A DNA stretch of 64,000 bases from Bacillus shivajii (GCF_020519665.1 NZ_CP084703.1:1488001-1552000); one strand, 5' to 3'; positions 25,824 to 34,518 are shown, counted from the stretch's first letter. Notes: generated by a model from the sequence alone, not told the origin. Translations and numbers: made by a program.

Positions 25824-25848
25824 CCAATAGTGAAAAGGGAGAACGGTT

Positions 25849-26028
25849 ATGACTTTTTTTGACGTACAGCAATTATTAAAAAAATATGGGACGCTTATTT
25901 ACACAGGAGACCGTTCCGGTGATCTGCAATTGATGGAAGATGAACTGAAAGAACTATACGAATTAGGTATGATTGAAAAGGATGAATATCAAATGGCTAG
26001 GCTTGTCATTATCAAGGAAAAAAAGTGA
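25849..26028 (+). CDS. yqgQ: YqgQ family protein (DUF910)
   Basis: A 59-residue protein, MTFFDVQQLLKKYGTLIYTG at the start and DELKELYELGMIEKDEY in the middle, the typical YqgQ sequence. It folds as a small helical bundle and is thought to bind single-stranded nucleic acid in structural studies I recall; its role is unknown. It lies immediately before glcK as in B. subtilis. The ribosome site AAAGGGAG is at a normal distance. Confidence 0.9.
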   Translation: MTFFDVQQLLKKYGTLIYTGDRSGDLQLMEDELKELYELGMIEKDEYQMARLVIIKEKK

Positions 26029-26125
26029 GTGAAACATTTTATTTTCACAGAATGAACAATGTCTAACGACGTAGAACATGATACAATATGAAAGAATCGA
26101 GATATTGAACAAAAGGATGATACAT

Positions 26126-27094
26126 ATGGACAAGCATGTTTACGTTGGGGTTGACGTTGGCGGAACAACGGTTAAATTAGCTTTTATTCAAGGGACGGGA
26201 GAAATTTTGAATAAATGGGAGATACCTACGGATCTCTCTAATAAAGGCAATAACATTTTAAAACAGATAGCAGATACAATTGCAGAGAAGATGAACGAAT
26301 ATGGTGTGCCCTCTGATTCTTTAAAGGCAGTTGGTGTTGGTGCTCCAGGGTTTATAGATGTTACAAATGGTTCAATTATTGAAGCGGTAAATATTGGGTG
26401 GAGAGACTTCCCTCTTAAAGAAGTACTGGAAAAAGAAACAAATTTACCAGTATTCATAGATAATGATGCAAATTTAGCTGCTGCCGGGGAGATGTGGAAA
26501 GGAGCAGGTGAAGGCGCTAAAAATCTACTTGCTGTTACATTAGGTACAGGTGTAGGTGGAGGAATACTTGCTGGGGGAGAAATTATTCATGGAGAGAGCG
26601 GTATGGCTGGTGAGATTGGTCATATCACATCAGTAGCAAGTGGAGGTGCACCGTGTAATTGTGGAAAAACAGGGTGTTTAGAAACTGTCGCATCTGCTAC
26701 TGGAATTGCTAGGCTTGGTATAGAAGCAATTAAAGAAAAACGTTATGGTTTATTACAGGATACCTTTGAAAAGAAGGAAACACTTACTGCGAAGGATATT
26801 TTAGATGCAGCTAAAAAAGAAGACCCTCTTGCTAATCAAGTTGTTAAACAAGCGATGAGTTATTTAGGGTTTGCGCTAGCGAATTTAGCGAATGCATTAA
26901 ACCCACAAACAATCGTTATTGGTGGAGGAGTTTCTAAAGCGGGTATTTTCTTAGTGGACCTCTTAGAAACTGAATTTAAAAAATACACGATTCCGAAGAT
27001 CGGTGAAGATACGAAGATTCGAATTGCTACGTTAGGAAATGATGCTGGCGTAATCGGGGCAGCATGGTTGGCAAAACAAAATACAAATGGTTGA
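26126..27094 (+). CDS. glcK: Glucokinase, ROK family
   Basis: Phosphorylates glucose to glucose-6-phosphate with ATP in the cytosol. The 322-residue protein shows the N-terminal phosphate loop VGVDVGGTTVKLAF (~8), FIDNDANLAAAGEMWKG (~108) with the catalytic Asp, ATLGTGVGGGI-type glycine-rich loop (~130), the ROK zinc motif CNCGKTGCLE (~180), and IGGGVSKAG near the C-terminus. The start 26126 has AAAGGA upstream; a further ATG at 26078 lies over a possible promoter. It follows yqgQ with 97 nt between and a terminator-like hairpin is downstream. Confidence 0.94.
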   Translation: MDKHVYVGVDVGGTTVKLAFIQGTGEILNKWEIPTDLSNKGNNILKQIADTIAEKMNEYGVPSDSLKAVGVGAPGFIDVTNGSIIEAVNIGWRDFPLKEVLEKETNLPVFIDNDANLAAAGEMWKGAGEGAKNLLAVTLGTGVGGGILAGGEIIHGESGMAGEIGHITSVASGGAPCNCGKTGCLETVASATGIARLGIEAIKEKRYGLLQDTFEKKETLTAKDILDAAKKEDPLANQVVKQAMSYLGFALANLANALNPQTIVIGGGVSKAGIFLVDLLETEFKKYTIPKIGEDTKIRIATLGNDAGVIGAAWLAKQNTNG

Positions 27095-27104
27095 TTCATT
27101 TATG

Positions 27105-27132
27105 AGGATTGAAGCACTGCTTCAATCCTTTG
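27105..27132 (+). terminator. Probable terminator of glcK
   Basis: AGGATTGAAGC (27105-27115) pairs with GCTTCAATCCT (27119-27129), followed by a short TTTGG tail. Confidence 0.6.
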
Positions 27133-27169
27133 GTACTAATTAAAGCGTCTTCTAGTTTAACAAGGCTGC

Positions 27170-27270
27170 CTATAACTCTTACTTGGGTAAGTGGGCATAG
27201 ACACGAGGCGTGATCAAATTTAGCTGAAGTTCTTTATCAGAATTTGGAGGTAAGCTAAGTTTTGTTTCAA
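27170..27270. repeat. Interspersed repeat, family 6, copy 1
   Basis: Contains CGTGATCAAATTTAGCTGAAGTTC, seen here as CGTGATCAAATTTAGC plus TGAAGTTC, and AGCTAAGTTTTGTTT. Similar blocks occur at 49676-49765 and 54528-54670. It has no ORF. Confidence 0.5.
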
Positions 27271-27340
27271 TAAATATAGTGAAAAATGTTTGTGAATGGG
27301 TTGGTAAATTAAAATGATATGATATTGAGGGTGAGGCTGA

Positions 27341-28459
27341 TTGAAGTACATTTACTTCCTATTGTTGTTAATTTTCGTTATGACTGGATGTTTTCAGCCT
27401 GACCGTACAGGCGAAGATTTGGAACATTTGAAAGAAGTGAATCTGATAGAGAGGCCCCCTGCAGAAATAGCATTTTCAATATCTCCACTTGAAGTAAATG
27501 AATACTCGTTTATTGAGGTAAGTGGTTGGTTTGATGAGGAGCACATTTTATTTTTAACGGATGAAAGCGGGACATCCAAAGTTTATAAGCATCATATCTA
27601 TTCAGGTGATACTGAACTGTTCTTTGAACATCATGATCCTATTTTACAAATGGACGCTAGTTTCGATTACGAATATTTTTCCATTCAAAAAGTCGCTTTA
27701 ACTGATCAATCAGATATATTATTTATTAATCGTCAAGGCGATATTGTGTATTCATGGGAAAATGAAGGGGTGGCATTTGATGTTTTTTGGAATCCTTATG
27801 CAAATGGAAGGCTCTTAATAACAGAAATGGATGGGGATTTTCAGTCATCGATTCATGAAGTGAACTTAACGGAAGGATCTATTAACACACATGAAGATAC
27901 ACCTTATTATTTACAGTGGCTTGGTGAAAACCAATTAAGCTATTTAGCTTGGGATGATTATTCTTTAGGGTTTAGTGCACCGATAAAAAGCTGGTCATTA
28001 AATGGTGATAATGAAGGTGCTTCTGTTATACAAAGAGATGTTATTACATACTTTGGACTATTTGATGAGAAGTATGTAACTGTAAGAGCAGATGAAGACG
28101 ATAATGATCTATCAGTTTTTGAAGTATATCAATATGATGACCTTGAACCGCTTATTTCATGGAAGACAAATACCTTAAACACATATTCCAGTGAGTGGTG
28201 GATCCCTTCTTTTACTTATACGAAGGATCATTTTTATTTCCTAGATCCGATTGAAACAGGGGATATCTTTGACTATGAAGCAGGGTTTCATCTAAAGTCA
28301 GTGAACCTAATGAATGGTAAAATAATGAAGATTGTTGAAGATATTGAAGAACTCGTTCCGTTAAAGGTATCACCAGATGGGTATTGGGTTTTAAAAGGAA
28401 ACCAGCTTGAACATGTTGTTTCTACAAGTACAGGGGCTAAATGGGATTTATTGTGGTAA
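27341..28459 (+). CDS. yqgU: Lipoprotein, YqgU-like
   Basis: A 372-residue protein with a signal peptide and lipobox (FVMTGC, lipidated Cys at ~17), so it is held at the outer face of the membrane. The mature part alternates short beta-type segments (VSGWFDEEHILFLTDESG; YLQWLGENQLSYLAWDD) as in beta-propeller proteins. The position behind glcK and before yqgV fits YqgU of B. subtilis. The start is a TTG at 27341 preceded by GAGGGTGAGG. The next gene starts 77 nt later with its own ribosome site. Function unknown. Confidence 0.8.
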   Translation: MKYIYFLLLLIFVMTGCFQPDRTGEDLEHLKEVNLIERPPAEIAFSISPLEVNEYSFIEVSGWFDEEHILFLTDESGTSKVYKHHIYSGDTELFFEHHDPILQMDASFDYEYFSIQKVALTDQSDILFINRQGDIVYSWENEGVAFDVFWNPYANGRLLITEMDGDFQSSIHEVNLTEGSINTHEDTPYYLQWLGENQLSYLAWDDYSLGFSAPIKSWSLNGDNEGASVIQRDVITYFGLFDEKYVTVRADEDDNDLSVFEVYQYDDLEPLISWKTNTLNTYSSEWWIPSFTYTKDHFYFLDPIETGDIFDYEAGFHLKSVNLMNGKIMKIVEDIEELVPLKVSPDGYWVLKGNQLEHVVSTSTGAKWDLLW

Positions 28460-28536
28460 GTCACAGTTGTATGGACTTACAGAGTGATTCATATAACAGA
28501 AGATATAGTAGATGAATAATAAAGGAGATTGTAATA

Positions 28537-29124
28537 ATGAAGGGTAATAAAATAGTCTTTATTCTCCCTGCGTTAGTCATGGCAGGTTTATTTCTATTTG
28601 GGTATTTCGTTATTCAGCAAACAGATTCTGCTTCTAACGAAACGCTTAATCAGCTTATTTATGTTGATATGACAACGGATGAGCTAGATAACGATTTAGA
28701 GGTTCAGATAAATTGGGGATGGGGAGATTTACCAAGTGATGGGCTAATCGGCCAAGGGGTTGTGGAGATTGTAGCAACAAACGAAGAGGCAATGGATGTA
28801 GATGTGAATTGGCTACATGCGAATTTGCAGCTATTACAAGGGAATGATCGAATATACGAATCTGATCATTTTACGAAAACAAATGATGGGATTGCGTTCT
28901 TATTTCAAAATGAAAGAGTAGATAATGAAATATACGGTCCTCAAGGAAAAGTAGTTGCTCAACTAAAGAAACATCAAGATGTTAGTCATATAGAAATTCG
29001 TTATTACCATCATTGGGAGAATGAAAATATTGTCCTTGAAGAGCACGAGGATGTTCAAACACAACTCGATGAGAGAGGAATTGAACAATTTTGGATGATT
29101 CAACGTTCAGTTTCAATTGACTAA
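28537..29124 (+). CDS. Membrane-anchored protein of unknown function
   Basis: A 195-residue protein with one N-terminal membrane helix or uncleaved signal (IVFILPALVMAGLFLFGYFVI) and an acidic, tryptophan-containing domain outside (VQINWGWGDLPSDGLIGQGV; IEIRYYHHWENENIVLEEHE). I do not recognise it. The ATG has AAAGGAG upstream. It lies between yqgU and the DUF1385 gene, 12 nt before the latter, so it is probably co-transcribed with both. An envelope role is suggested by the neighbours only. Confidence 0.8.
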   Translation: MKGNKIVFILPALVMAGLFLFGYFVIQQTDSASNETLNQLIYVDMTTDELDNDLEVQINWGWGDLPSDGLIGQGVVEIVATNEEAMDVDVNWLHANLQLLQGNDRIYESDHFTKTNDGIAFLFQNERVDNEIYGPQGKVVAQLKKHQDVSHIEIRYYHHWENENIVLEEHEDVQTQLDERGIEQFWMIQRSVSID

Positions 29125-29136
29125 GGAGGGCATGCG

Positions 29137-30210
29137 TTGGTCAGAGGACTATCATTTCAAAAAGGGATAATCTTTATCGGAAAACGTTATATGGCTTGTA
29201 CATATGAAGAAAAAGGTGCTTTAACAACAAGCGTGAAACGCCTGAATACATCAGCCTTTCTTTCGATAGGAAAGTTAGTATTCTTTTCAATGCCAAAGTG
29301 GTTTCACTTTTTTTTATTAACTTGGGTTCTAGCCATCACTATCCCGATCATGTTGGAGTACTTTGATATAGCATCGGTAAAAGGTTTACCTCCGTTTACG
29401 ATCCTTTATTTTTTCTTCGGAACACACTTTTGGTTTCCTCGTCAATTAAGAAAATACCATGGGGCAGAACATAAAGTATTTAGTTATAAAGGGGTCGTCT
29501 CAACAACCAATAAGGGTGATATTCAAAAGGCAGAAATTACGAACAGGTATTGTTCCACAAATGGTGTGTTATTATTTTTCTTATTAGTGCCATTAATAAC
29601 TTTTCTTATTGTTATCGTATCGAATATACATTTACAATTAGCGTTTGAATATGGTACATATGCATCTGTATTTGTATGGCCTGCAGCTACTTATTGGCTA
29701 AATCGCATGAGAGAAACGAAAATAAAAAGAATGATTTTAACGATGTCTTATTGGTTGCAAAAACATCTAACAACACTAGAACCTGATGAGCACCATATGC
29801 GAACAGCGATTCGTTCCTATCGTCGTTTAGCATTTAAAGAGTTTCCTCACAAAGTAAGAATTTCGAAAAATAGAAAGGAGAAACGCAACATGGCAATAGC
29901 TGATATTACTGTAATTCCGTTAGGAGGAGAGACAGCAAGTGTATCTCCAGTCGTTGCAGAAATTCACCGAATCTTAAAGGAAAGCAAGAAAGATATAAAA
30001 ATAGAATTAACACCAATGAGTACCATTATTGAAGGGGACATTGATGTATTGTTTGAGGTGATCCGTGAAGTGCATGAAGTCCCATTTAAATTAGGATGTA
30101 AGAGGGTTGCGACGAATGTGCGTTTTGATGACCGAAGGGATAAGCCTTCCTCAATGGAAAAGAAAGTAGATGCTGTGAATCGAAAGTTAACGCATCAAGA
30201 GACAGAATAA
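29137..30210 (+). CDS. DUF1385 membrane protein fused in frame to MTH1187-type thiamine-binding protein YqgV
   Basis: One uninterrupted 357-codon frame holding two proteins. Residues 1-251 are a DUF1385 (YqhQ-type) membrane protein: KGIIFIGKRYMACTYEE, two to four membrane segments, and the family's RKYHGAEHKVFSYKG histidine motif (~109). Residues 252-357 are a complete YqgV/MTH1187 protein (MAIADITVIPLGGETASVSP onward). The TTG start at 29137 has AAGGAGGG 6 nt upstream. No stop separates the parts, but a good ribosome site precedes Met252. So either a true fusion, or a DUF1385 gene that lost its stop, or both products are made. The separate yqhQ expected between yqhP and yqhR is missing from this window. 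Confidence 0.8.
   Translation: MVRGLSFQKGIIFIGKRYMACTYEEKGALTTSVKRLNTSAFLSIGKLVFFSMPKWFHFFLLTWVLAITIPIMLEYFDIASVKGLPPFTILYFFFGTHFWFPRQLRKYHGAEHKVFSYKGVVSTTNKGDIQKAEITNRYCSTNGVLLFFLLVPLITFLIVIVSNIHLQLAFEYGTYASVFVWPAATYWLNRMRETKIKRMILTMSYWLQKHLTTLEPDEHHMRTAIRSYRRLAFKEFPHKVRISKNRKEKRNMAIADITVIPLGGETASVSPVVAEIHRILKESKKDIKIELTPMSTIIEGDIDVLFEVIREVHEVPFKLGCKRVATNVRFDDRRDKPSSMEKKVDAVNRKLTHQETE
29890..30210 (+). CDS. yqgV: Thiamine-binding MTH1187 family protein YqgV (internal start)
   Basis: Codons 252-357 of the long frame form a complete 106-residue MTH1187/YkoF-type protein: ADITVIPLGGETASVSPVVA, IELTPMSTIIEGDIDVLFEV and KRVATNVRFDDRRDKP. 106 residues is the length I remember for B. subtilis YqgV. 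AAAGGAG lies 9 nt before ATG 29890, inside the upstream coding frame, so independent translation of YqgV is likely. The family binds thiamine or hydroxymethylpyrimidine-like ligands. The position before yqgW and yqgX agrees with synteny. Confidence 0.75.
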   Translation: MAIADITVIPLGGETASVSPVVAEIHRILKESKKDIKIELTPMSTIIEGDIDVLFEVIREVHEVPFKLGCKRVATNVRFDDRRDKPSSMEKKVDAVNRKLTHQETE

Positions 30211-30212
30211 CA

Positions 30213-30237
30213 AAAACTCGCCAAATGGCGAGTTTTT
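30213..30237 (+). terminator. Terminator of yqgV
   Basis: AAAACTCGCCA pairs with TGGCGAGTTTT, followed by T, three bases after the stop codon. Confidence 0.85.
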
Positions 30238-30247
30238 ATGTATCAAC

Positions 30248-30283
30248 ATAAAAGAGGAACGGGTTTGTCCGTTCCTCTTTTAT
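30248..30283 (-). terminator. Terminator of yqgW
   Basis: ATAAAAGAGGAACGG and CCGTTCCTCTTTTAT are a perfect inverted repeat; read on the minus strand a T-run follows. It lies 20 nt past the yqgW stop and could act in both directions. Confidence 0.8.
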
Positions 30284-30302
30284 AGCATATTCATGCTTGA
30301 GG

Positions 30303-30488
30303 CTAAGCAACTGTACCGCCGCCTCCAGTGAAGATAATTGAGTAAAGTGTCATCACTGAGAACCATCCAAATACCGCAATGGTAACAGCAGCAAATCCTA
30401 CAGCAAAGAAATTTTTGCGCTTTAGTTCTTTAACTAAACCAATGGCAGAAAGAATGGTGATTAGAAGTGTAATAATTCCTAACTCCAT
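30303..30488 (-). CDS. yqgW: DUF2759 family small membrane protein YqgW
   Basis: A 61-residue protein with two membrane helices (LGIITLLITILSAIGLVKEL and FAVGFAAVTIAVFGWFSVM) joined by the basic loop KRKN, ending GGGGTVA. Typical DUF2759. The ATG has a GGAGG site. Convergent with yqgV and divergent from yqgX, the position of yqgW in B. subtilis. The function is not known. Confidence 0.85.
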   Translation of the reverse strand: MELGIITLLITILSAIGLVKELKRKNFFAVGFAAVTIAVFGWFSVMTLYSIIFTGGGGTVA

Positions 30489-30802
30489 TGTGTCAACCTC
30501 CTTCGTTTATGTATTCCTTCCATGTATGCTCATCAATAACTTATGTATTCGTTGATTATTTGAGCATACACCACGTAATGGTTGAATAACGTCGTTTTTT
30601 ACAAAGCTCTCACTTAGTATATCAATAAAATACATTTTATATTTTACTTCTTTTTCACGTATTTGTCGAGGAAAACAAAAAGATATTTCAGCAGAAATGT
30701 GTTAAAAATTGAATAATGAGATTGTAACAAATGTTTAAGGATCACACTTTGTTTTTTTACCAATATTCATAGTAAAATAAAGGGGAAGGAGGAGATCAAT
30801 AT
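30489..30802. other. Divergent intergenic region yqgW/yqgX
   Basis: An AT-rich region that must hold both promoters. TTTGTCGAGG at about 30660 resembles a Spo0A box (TGTCGAA) with one mismatch. I see no RNA gene. Confidence 0.35.
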
Positions 30803-31444
30803 ATGGAATGGAAACAAGTTCCCTTAGGTCCATTACAAACGAATAGCTATGTCATTTATAACGATCAGAAAAAAGCGTTAATTGTCGATCCCGGTGGTGA
30901 TGGTGATTCGTTCGTACAATGGCTTGAAAATGAGAACATGCAACCGCAGGCGATCTTATTAACTCATGCGCACTTTGATCATATTGGTGGAGTAGAGGAA
31001 GTAAGGAATGCGTTTAACGTTCCTGTTTATGTACATAAAAATGAAGAAAATTGGCTCACAGATGCTAGCCTTAATGGTTCGGGGTTATTCCCTGGCATTG
31101 AACCTATTTCAGCAAATAAAGCAGATGAGATCATAACAAAGGAAGGTCCACTAGAAGTTGGTGATTTCAACTGTCAAGTTTATGAAACACCTGGTCATTC
31201 TCCTGGAAGTGTCTCGTATTATTTTCCTGAAGATGGAGTGATCTTTTCTGGTGATGTGATTTTTAGAGGAGGAGTTGGACGAACGGATTTACCAGGTGGT
31301 GATGAGAATATCCTTATGGATACGATTCATCATAAAATGCTATCTCTTCCGGATGAGACATCTGTTGCTAATGGTCACGGACCCGTTACAACAATAGGAA
31401 CGGAAAAAGAAACGAACCCTTTTATTAATGGATTTGGTTGGTAA
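30803..31444 (+). CDS. yqgX: MBL-fold metallo-hydrolase YqgX (glyoxalase II-like)
   Basis: A 213-residue metallo-beta-lactamase fold hydrolase in the cytosol. Metal-binding motif LTHAHFDHIGG (~54-64), later ligands in ETPGHSPGSVSYYF (His ~134), SGDVIFRGGVGRTDL (Asp ~153) and GHGPVTTIGTE (His ~196). The family includes glyoxalase II-type thioesterases, and YqgX has been linked to methylglyoxal detoxification in B. subtilis as far as I recall. The ribosome site is AAGGAGGAG. Flanked by yqgW and yqgY as in B. subtilis, with the methyltransferase gene in between. Confidence 0.93.
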   Translation: MEWKQVPLGPLQTNSYVIYNDQKKALIVDPGGDGDSFVQWLENENMQPQAILLTHAHFDHIGGVEEVRNAFNVPVYVHKNEENWLTDASLNGSGLFPGIEPISANKADEIITKEGPLEVGDFNCQVYETPGHSPGSVSYYFPEDGVIFSGDVIFRGGVGRTDLPGGDENILMDTIHHKMLSLPDETSVANGHGPVTTIGTEKETNPFINGFGW

Positions 31445-31810
31445 AAAGAAAGGTCTTGAACAACAAAGTCCATTAAATAAGCCCTCCTCATATTTTGTGA
31501 ACTCAACTTATATGGGGAGAGCGTTTATAATTTTTATTTTTTAATGTTTTGTTAAGTATTTAAAGTGCCGTCACTAGTTGTCTAAGAATATTAAGTTCAC
31601 TACTATGGACAGGCTTTTTTTTTAGAGGATCCTAAAAAAATGACCTTCTATGGGGACATAGAAGGCCGTTTGGGGAGTTAATCAAGTATCAATGAACTTT
31701 GAGGGGGGAGGGGGAACTCCCGAAGATCATTGTTCTACTGACAAGTTTATTATAATTCGACATTTTCACTATGTCAACAGTGTTAAATGAATTTTTGGGG
31801 GAGTTGTATT
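31445..31810. other. Intergenic region with one strong hairpin
   Basis: CCTTCTATG (31644-31652) pairs with CATAGAAGG (31657-31665), with an A-run on its left side. It terminates best on the minus strand, though no minus-strand gene ends here. A run of Gs lies at 31705-31720. No ORF or shared repeat is seen. Confidence 0.45.
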
Positions 31811-32947
31811 ATGGGAAGTGTTGTCGAAAAGTTACGTCAATATAGTAGAGGTCCGTGGAGTTATGCAACATATATGAATGTAGCACTCTACGATGAAGAA
31901 ATGGGATATTATACAAGTGATAAAGAAAAGTTGGGCAAAAGTGGTGACTTTTATACGAGTAATCACGTTCACCATGTCTTTGGACGTACGTTTGCACGAT
32001 TTTTTGCGGATGTATTTGAGAGAGAAGAGCTTACGCCAACTATTTATGAATGGGGAGCAGGGGACGGAAAGTTTGCCTTAAGTGTGCTGGAATATTTTCG
32101 CAATGAACAAGCAAATCTTTATAAAAACTTGACGTATGTGATCATCGAATCTAGTTCTTTTCATAGAGAAGTGTTAGATGAGATATTAAGAGAACATCGA
32201 GAGAAAGTGTATGTTTTTGGATCTTTAGAAAATGCAAAACAAACGTTCCATATAGGAAAAGGAATTCTTTTCTCTAATGAATTGATTGATGCTTTTCCCG
32301 TTCACGTTGTAGAGAAAAAAAGTGATGAACTGTTTGAAGTGATGGTTTCAGAAAACGAGGAAGGATTATTAGAAGAAACGTTGGAGGCATGTTCAAATGA
32401 ACAGTTAACTACATGGCTCGACAAGTATGGTCCAAATCTTCCAGAAGGTCACAGAATAGAAATATCATTAGAAATGAAAGAATGGTTAACTGCAATAAAT
32501 GAATGGTTTGATCAAGGTCTTATTGTTACTGTTGATTATGGTTACTCCAATGAAGAGTGGGTTCAACCAGAACATAAGGAAGGGTCTTTGAGAGGATATT
32601 ATCAACATGAATTGATTCGTAATCCTTTAAAATTTAGTGGAGAAATGGATATCACTTATCATATTCAATGGGATGCGTTTAACGATATTGCGAAAGAATG
32701 TGGGTTAAAAGCAATATTTCATGATAAACAAGATCAATTTTTAAAACAAGCTGGTCTTTTCCGTTTTTTGATGCAAACCATGAATGCGAATCCTTTTTCA
32801 GAAGAATATAAACAAAACCGTGCAATCCAAACGCTTGTCCATCCTGGAGGTATTAGTTCATCCTTCCATGTAAATGTACAATCTAAAGATTTACATCGAA
32901 CAGAGGATTATCGGTTATTTACTGAAGATCCATACAGTATGAAATAA
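31811..32947 (+). CDS. SAM-dependent methyltransferase, MidA/NDUFAF7 family
   Basis: A 378-residue class I methyltransferase of the COG1565 family whose mitochondrial member NDUFAF7 methylates an arginine in complex I. Visible are the family N-terminus WSYATYMNVALYDEEMGYYT, KLGKSGDFYTSNHVHHVFG (~40), the SAM loop IYEWGAGDGKFALSVLEYF (~78), LFSNELIDAFPVHVVEKK (~152), and VTVDYGYSNEEW (~237). The bacterial substrate is unknown. The ATG at 31811 is 7 nt after GGGGGAG; eight codons further upstream are open but less likely. A terminator follows. Confidence 0.9.
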   Translation: MGSVVEKLRQYSRGPWSYATYMNVALYDEEMGYYTSDKEKLGKSGDFYTSNHVHHVFGRTFARFFADVFEREELTPTIYEWGAGDGKFALSVLEYFRNEQANLYKNLTYVIIESSSFHREVLDEILREHREKVYVFGSLENAKQTFHIGKGILFSNELIDAFPVHVVEKKSDELFEVMVSENEEGLLEETLEACSNEQLTTWLDKYGPNLPEGHRIEISLEMKEWLTAINEWFDQGLIVTVDYGYSNEEWVQPEHKEGSLRGYYQHELIRNPLKFSGEMDITYHIQWDAFNDIAKECGLKAIFHDKQDQFLKQAGLFRFLMQTMNANPFSEEYKQNRAIQTLVHPGGISSSFHVNVQSKDLHRTEDYRLFTEDPYSMK

Positions 32948-32970
32948 GAGTTGATTTGATAATAGGAACA

Positions 32971-33003
32971 AAAAACCGCTTAGTTTAACTAAGCGGTTTT
33001 TTT
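32971..33003. terminator. Bidirectional terminator
   Basis: AAAAACCGCTTAGTT pairs with AACTAAGCGGTTTTT plus two more T. It lies between the convergent methyltransferase gene and yqgY. Confidence 0.9.
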
Positions 33004-33023
33004 CCTTCATGCATGTGCCATTT

Positions 33024-33266
33024 TTAGTGGCCAATTCCTGGTTCCAAAATGAATGTCGAATAGTATGTAAATCCGACGAAGAACAAAGTTAAATATGCGG
33101 CGAAAATGTAAATGTATGTTCTTTCAGACAGCTTTAAGTAGCTTAACGCTAAAAATGCCCCCGTTTGTCCGAAGAACAAGATCGCCATTTCATGCATGTC
33201 TCCGACCATAAATAAAACGGCCATTATTCCAGTCCAAAAGCTAAGTACACGGAACATGCGATCCAC
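33024..33266 (-). CDS. yqgY: DUF2626 family membrane protein YqgY
   Basis: An 80-residue protein beginning MDRMFRVLSFWTGIMAVLF with three membrane helices and ending YYSTFILEPGIGH, the DUF2626 pattern. The ATG has a GGAGGGA ribosome site. Located between yqgX and the comG operon as in B. subtilis. Function unknown. Confidence 0.88.
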   Translation of the reverse strand: MDRMFRVLSFWTGIMAVLFMVGDMHEMAILFFGQTGAFLALSYLKLSERTYIYIFAAYLTLFFVGFTYYSTFILEPGIGH

Positions 33267-33388
33267 GACGCTTCCCTCCTTTTATGTACCTACACGTTTA
33301 AAGTATTATGTGCGAAAAACAGTTCACCTTATTATAAAACGAAATAGGAACTTTGTAAAATAAAATTGAGTTTATTTTTCTTATGGCT

Positions 33389-33613
33389 TAGGAAATTATA
33401 AAATATGTGCTTGTGGATAAATTTTTAGCTAGTGGTTACGTCTAGCTCCAGCGCCTACTTGACTCCTGCGTCACTTCTTTTTTCTCGTCGCAAAAGTGTC
33501 GCTCGTGTACAGCCCACAACACTTCGTCGAATAAGCTATGAGTTGTCTCGACGGATACAGCTACAAAGTGATACTTGTAGAGGAAGAGACAAGGCGCTTG
33601 CGCTTTTGTTCTT
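33389..33613. repeat. Interspersed repeat, family 2, copy 2 (inverted relative to copy 1)
   Basis: Runs from GGAAATTATAAAATATGTGC at the left to GGCGCTTGCGCTTTTGTTC at the right, the reverse complement of the order at 11911-12178. The inner GAGTTGTCTCGACGGATA is shared as well. About 225 bp here against 268 bp there. Confidence 0.75.
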
Positions 33614-33813
33614 CACATCAGAAGTTATTTTTTATAGCTAATAGTATAGTGGCGATTACAGTTTTTTTCTTTATGGCTCGTATTCTTATATGTTATGGAG
33701 TGCTATTAATGATTTATACAATACAATTAGCGTAAAAAAGCTTTCAATTGTTAAGTATAAGGTAACTACGGTACTCCTTTTTGTATAAGGACTCCGCAAT
33801 CACCGAGTTTTCT

Positions 33814-34518
33814 TTATGATAGAACTGCAGTTGTATACGTACAAGTCATTTCATCTGGATGGAGCATATTCGATTCTTGTTTAAGTGTAATATCACCAAA
33901 GAAGTACTTAAAAATTCCTTTAATTTGTGCATGATGCATTTTACAGACGGCATAGTTTTCTTTCGCAAGTTCTTTAAACGTGCAATTAAATACACGAAAG
34001 ACAACTTCATTTTTATCTTCGTTATAGTAAATCTCAGGGTTTAAGCCTTGGTTTAAGGAAATCTTTTCTATGAATTTTACTTTCTCTTCAGGTGTAAATT
34101 CATTTAGGCTTTTATCTAGTGTACCTACAAAAGCTTTAGAAGTTTCGAGACCAAACTGTTCTCCACACTGAGTGAGGGCTTGCTCCCCATCTTTTCCTAA
34201 AGAAGCTAGTGCTTGAATCGTGATTTCAGATAGGCGTTGATAATCACGGTATGGAAATTGGAGGCTGACTACTTCATCTGATAGTCGATAAAATCGACTA
34301 GGACGTCCGCCCTTTCCTGTTTTTTTAGTGTCTGAGTAAAGCATATTGACATCTTCGAGTTTTGTTAAATGAAGTCTTGCTACGTTTGCGTGAATTTTAA
34401 ATGTGTCTGCAATTTCTTGAACAGTTACATCCCTGTGTTGTCTTGCTACATATTGATAAATTGAAAAGCGGGTTGCATCGGATAATACACTCGTAATTTT
34501 AAGTGTTTGCTGTTCCAT
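33814..34518 (-). CDS. SufR-like winged-helix transcriptional regulator
   Basis: A 234-residue regulator. Residues 1-80 are an ArsR/DeoR-type winged helix (SDATRFSIYQYVARQHRDV; EIADTFKIHANVARLHLTKL; GRPSRFYRLS wing). The C-terminal domain carries Cys179-X12-Cys192 (FNCTFKELAKENYAVCKMHH) and Cys226, the type of cysteine set used by SufR to hold a [2Fe-2S] or [4Fe-4S] cluster. So it may sense iron-sulfur status or redox. No suf, isc or nif gene is near, so the target is unknown. The ATG has a GGAGTG site. It belongs to COG2345-like regulators by pattern. Confidence 0.75.
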   Translation of the reverse strand: MEQQTLKITSVLSDATRFSIYQYVARQHRDVTVQEIADTFKIHANVARLHLTKLEDVNMLYSDTKKTGKGGRPSRFYRLSDEVVSLQFPYRDYQRLSEITIQALASLGKDGEQALTQCGEQFGLETSKAFVGTLDKSLNEFTPEEKVKFIEKISLNQGLNPEIYYNEDKNEVVFRVFNCTFKELAKENYAVCKMHHAQIKGIFKYFFGDITLKQESNMLHPDEMTCTYTTAVLS

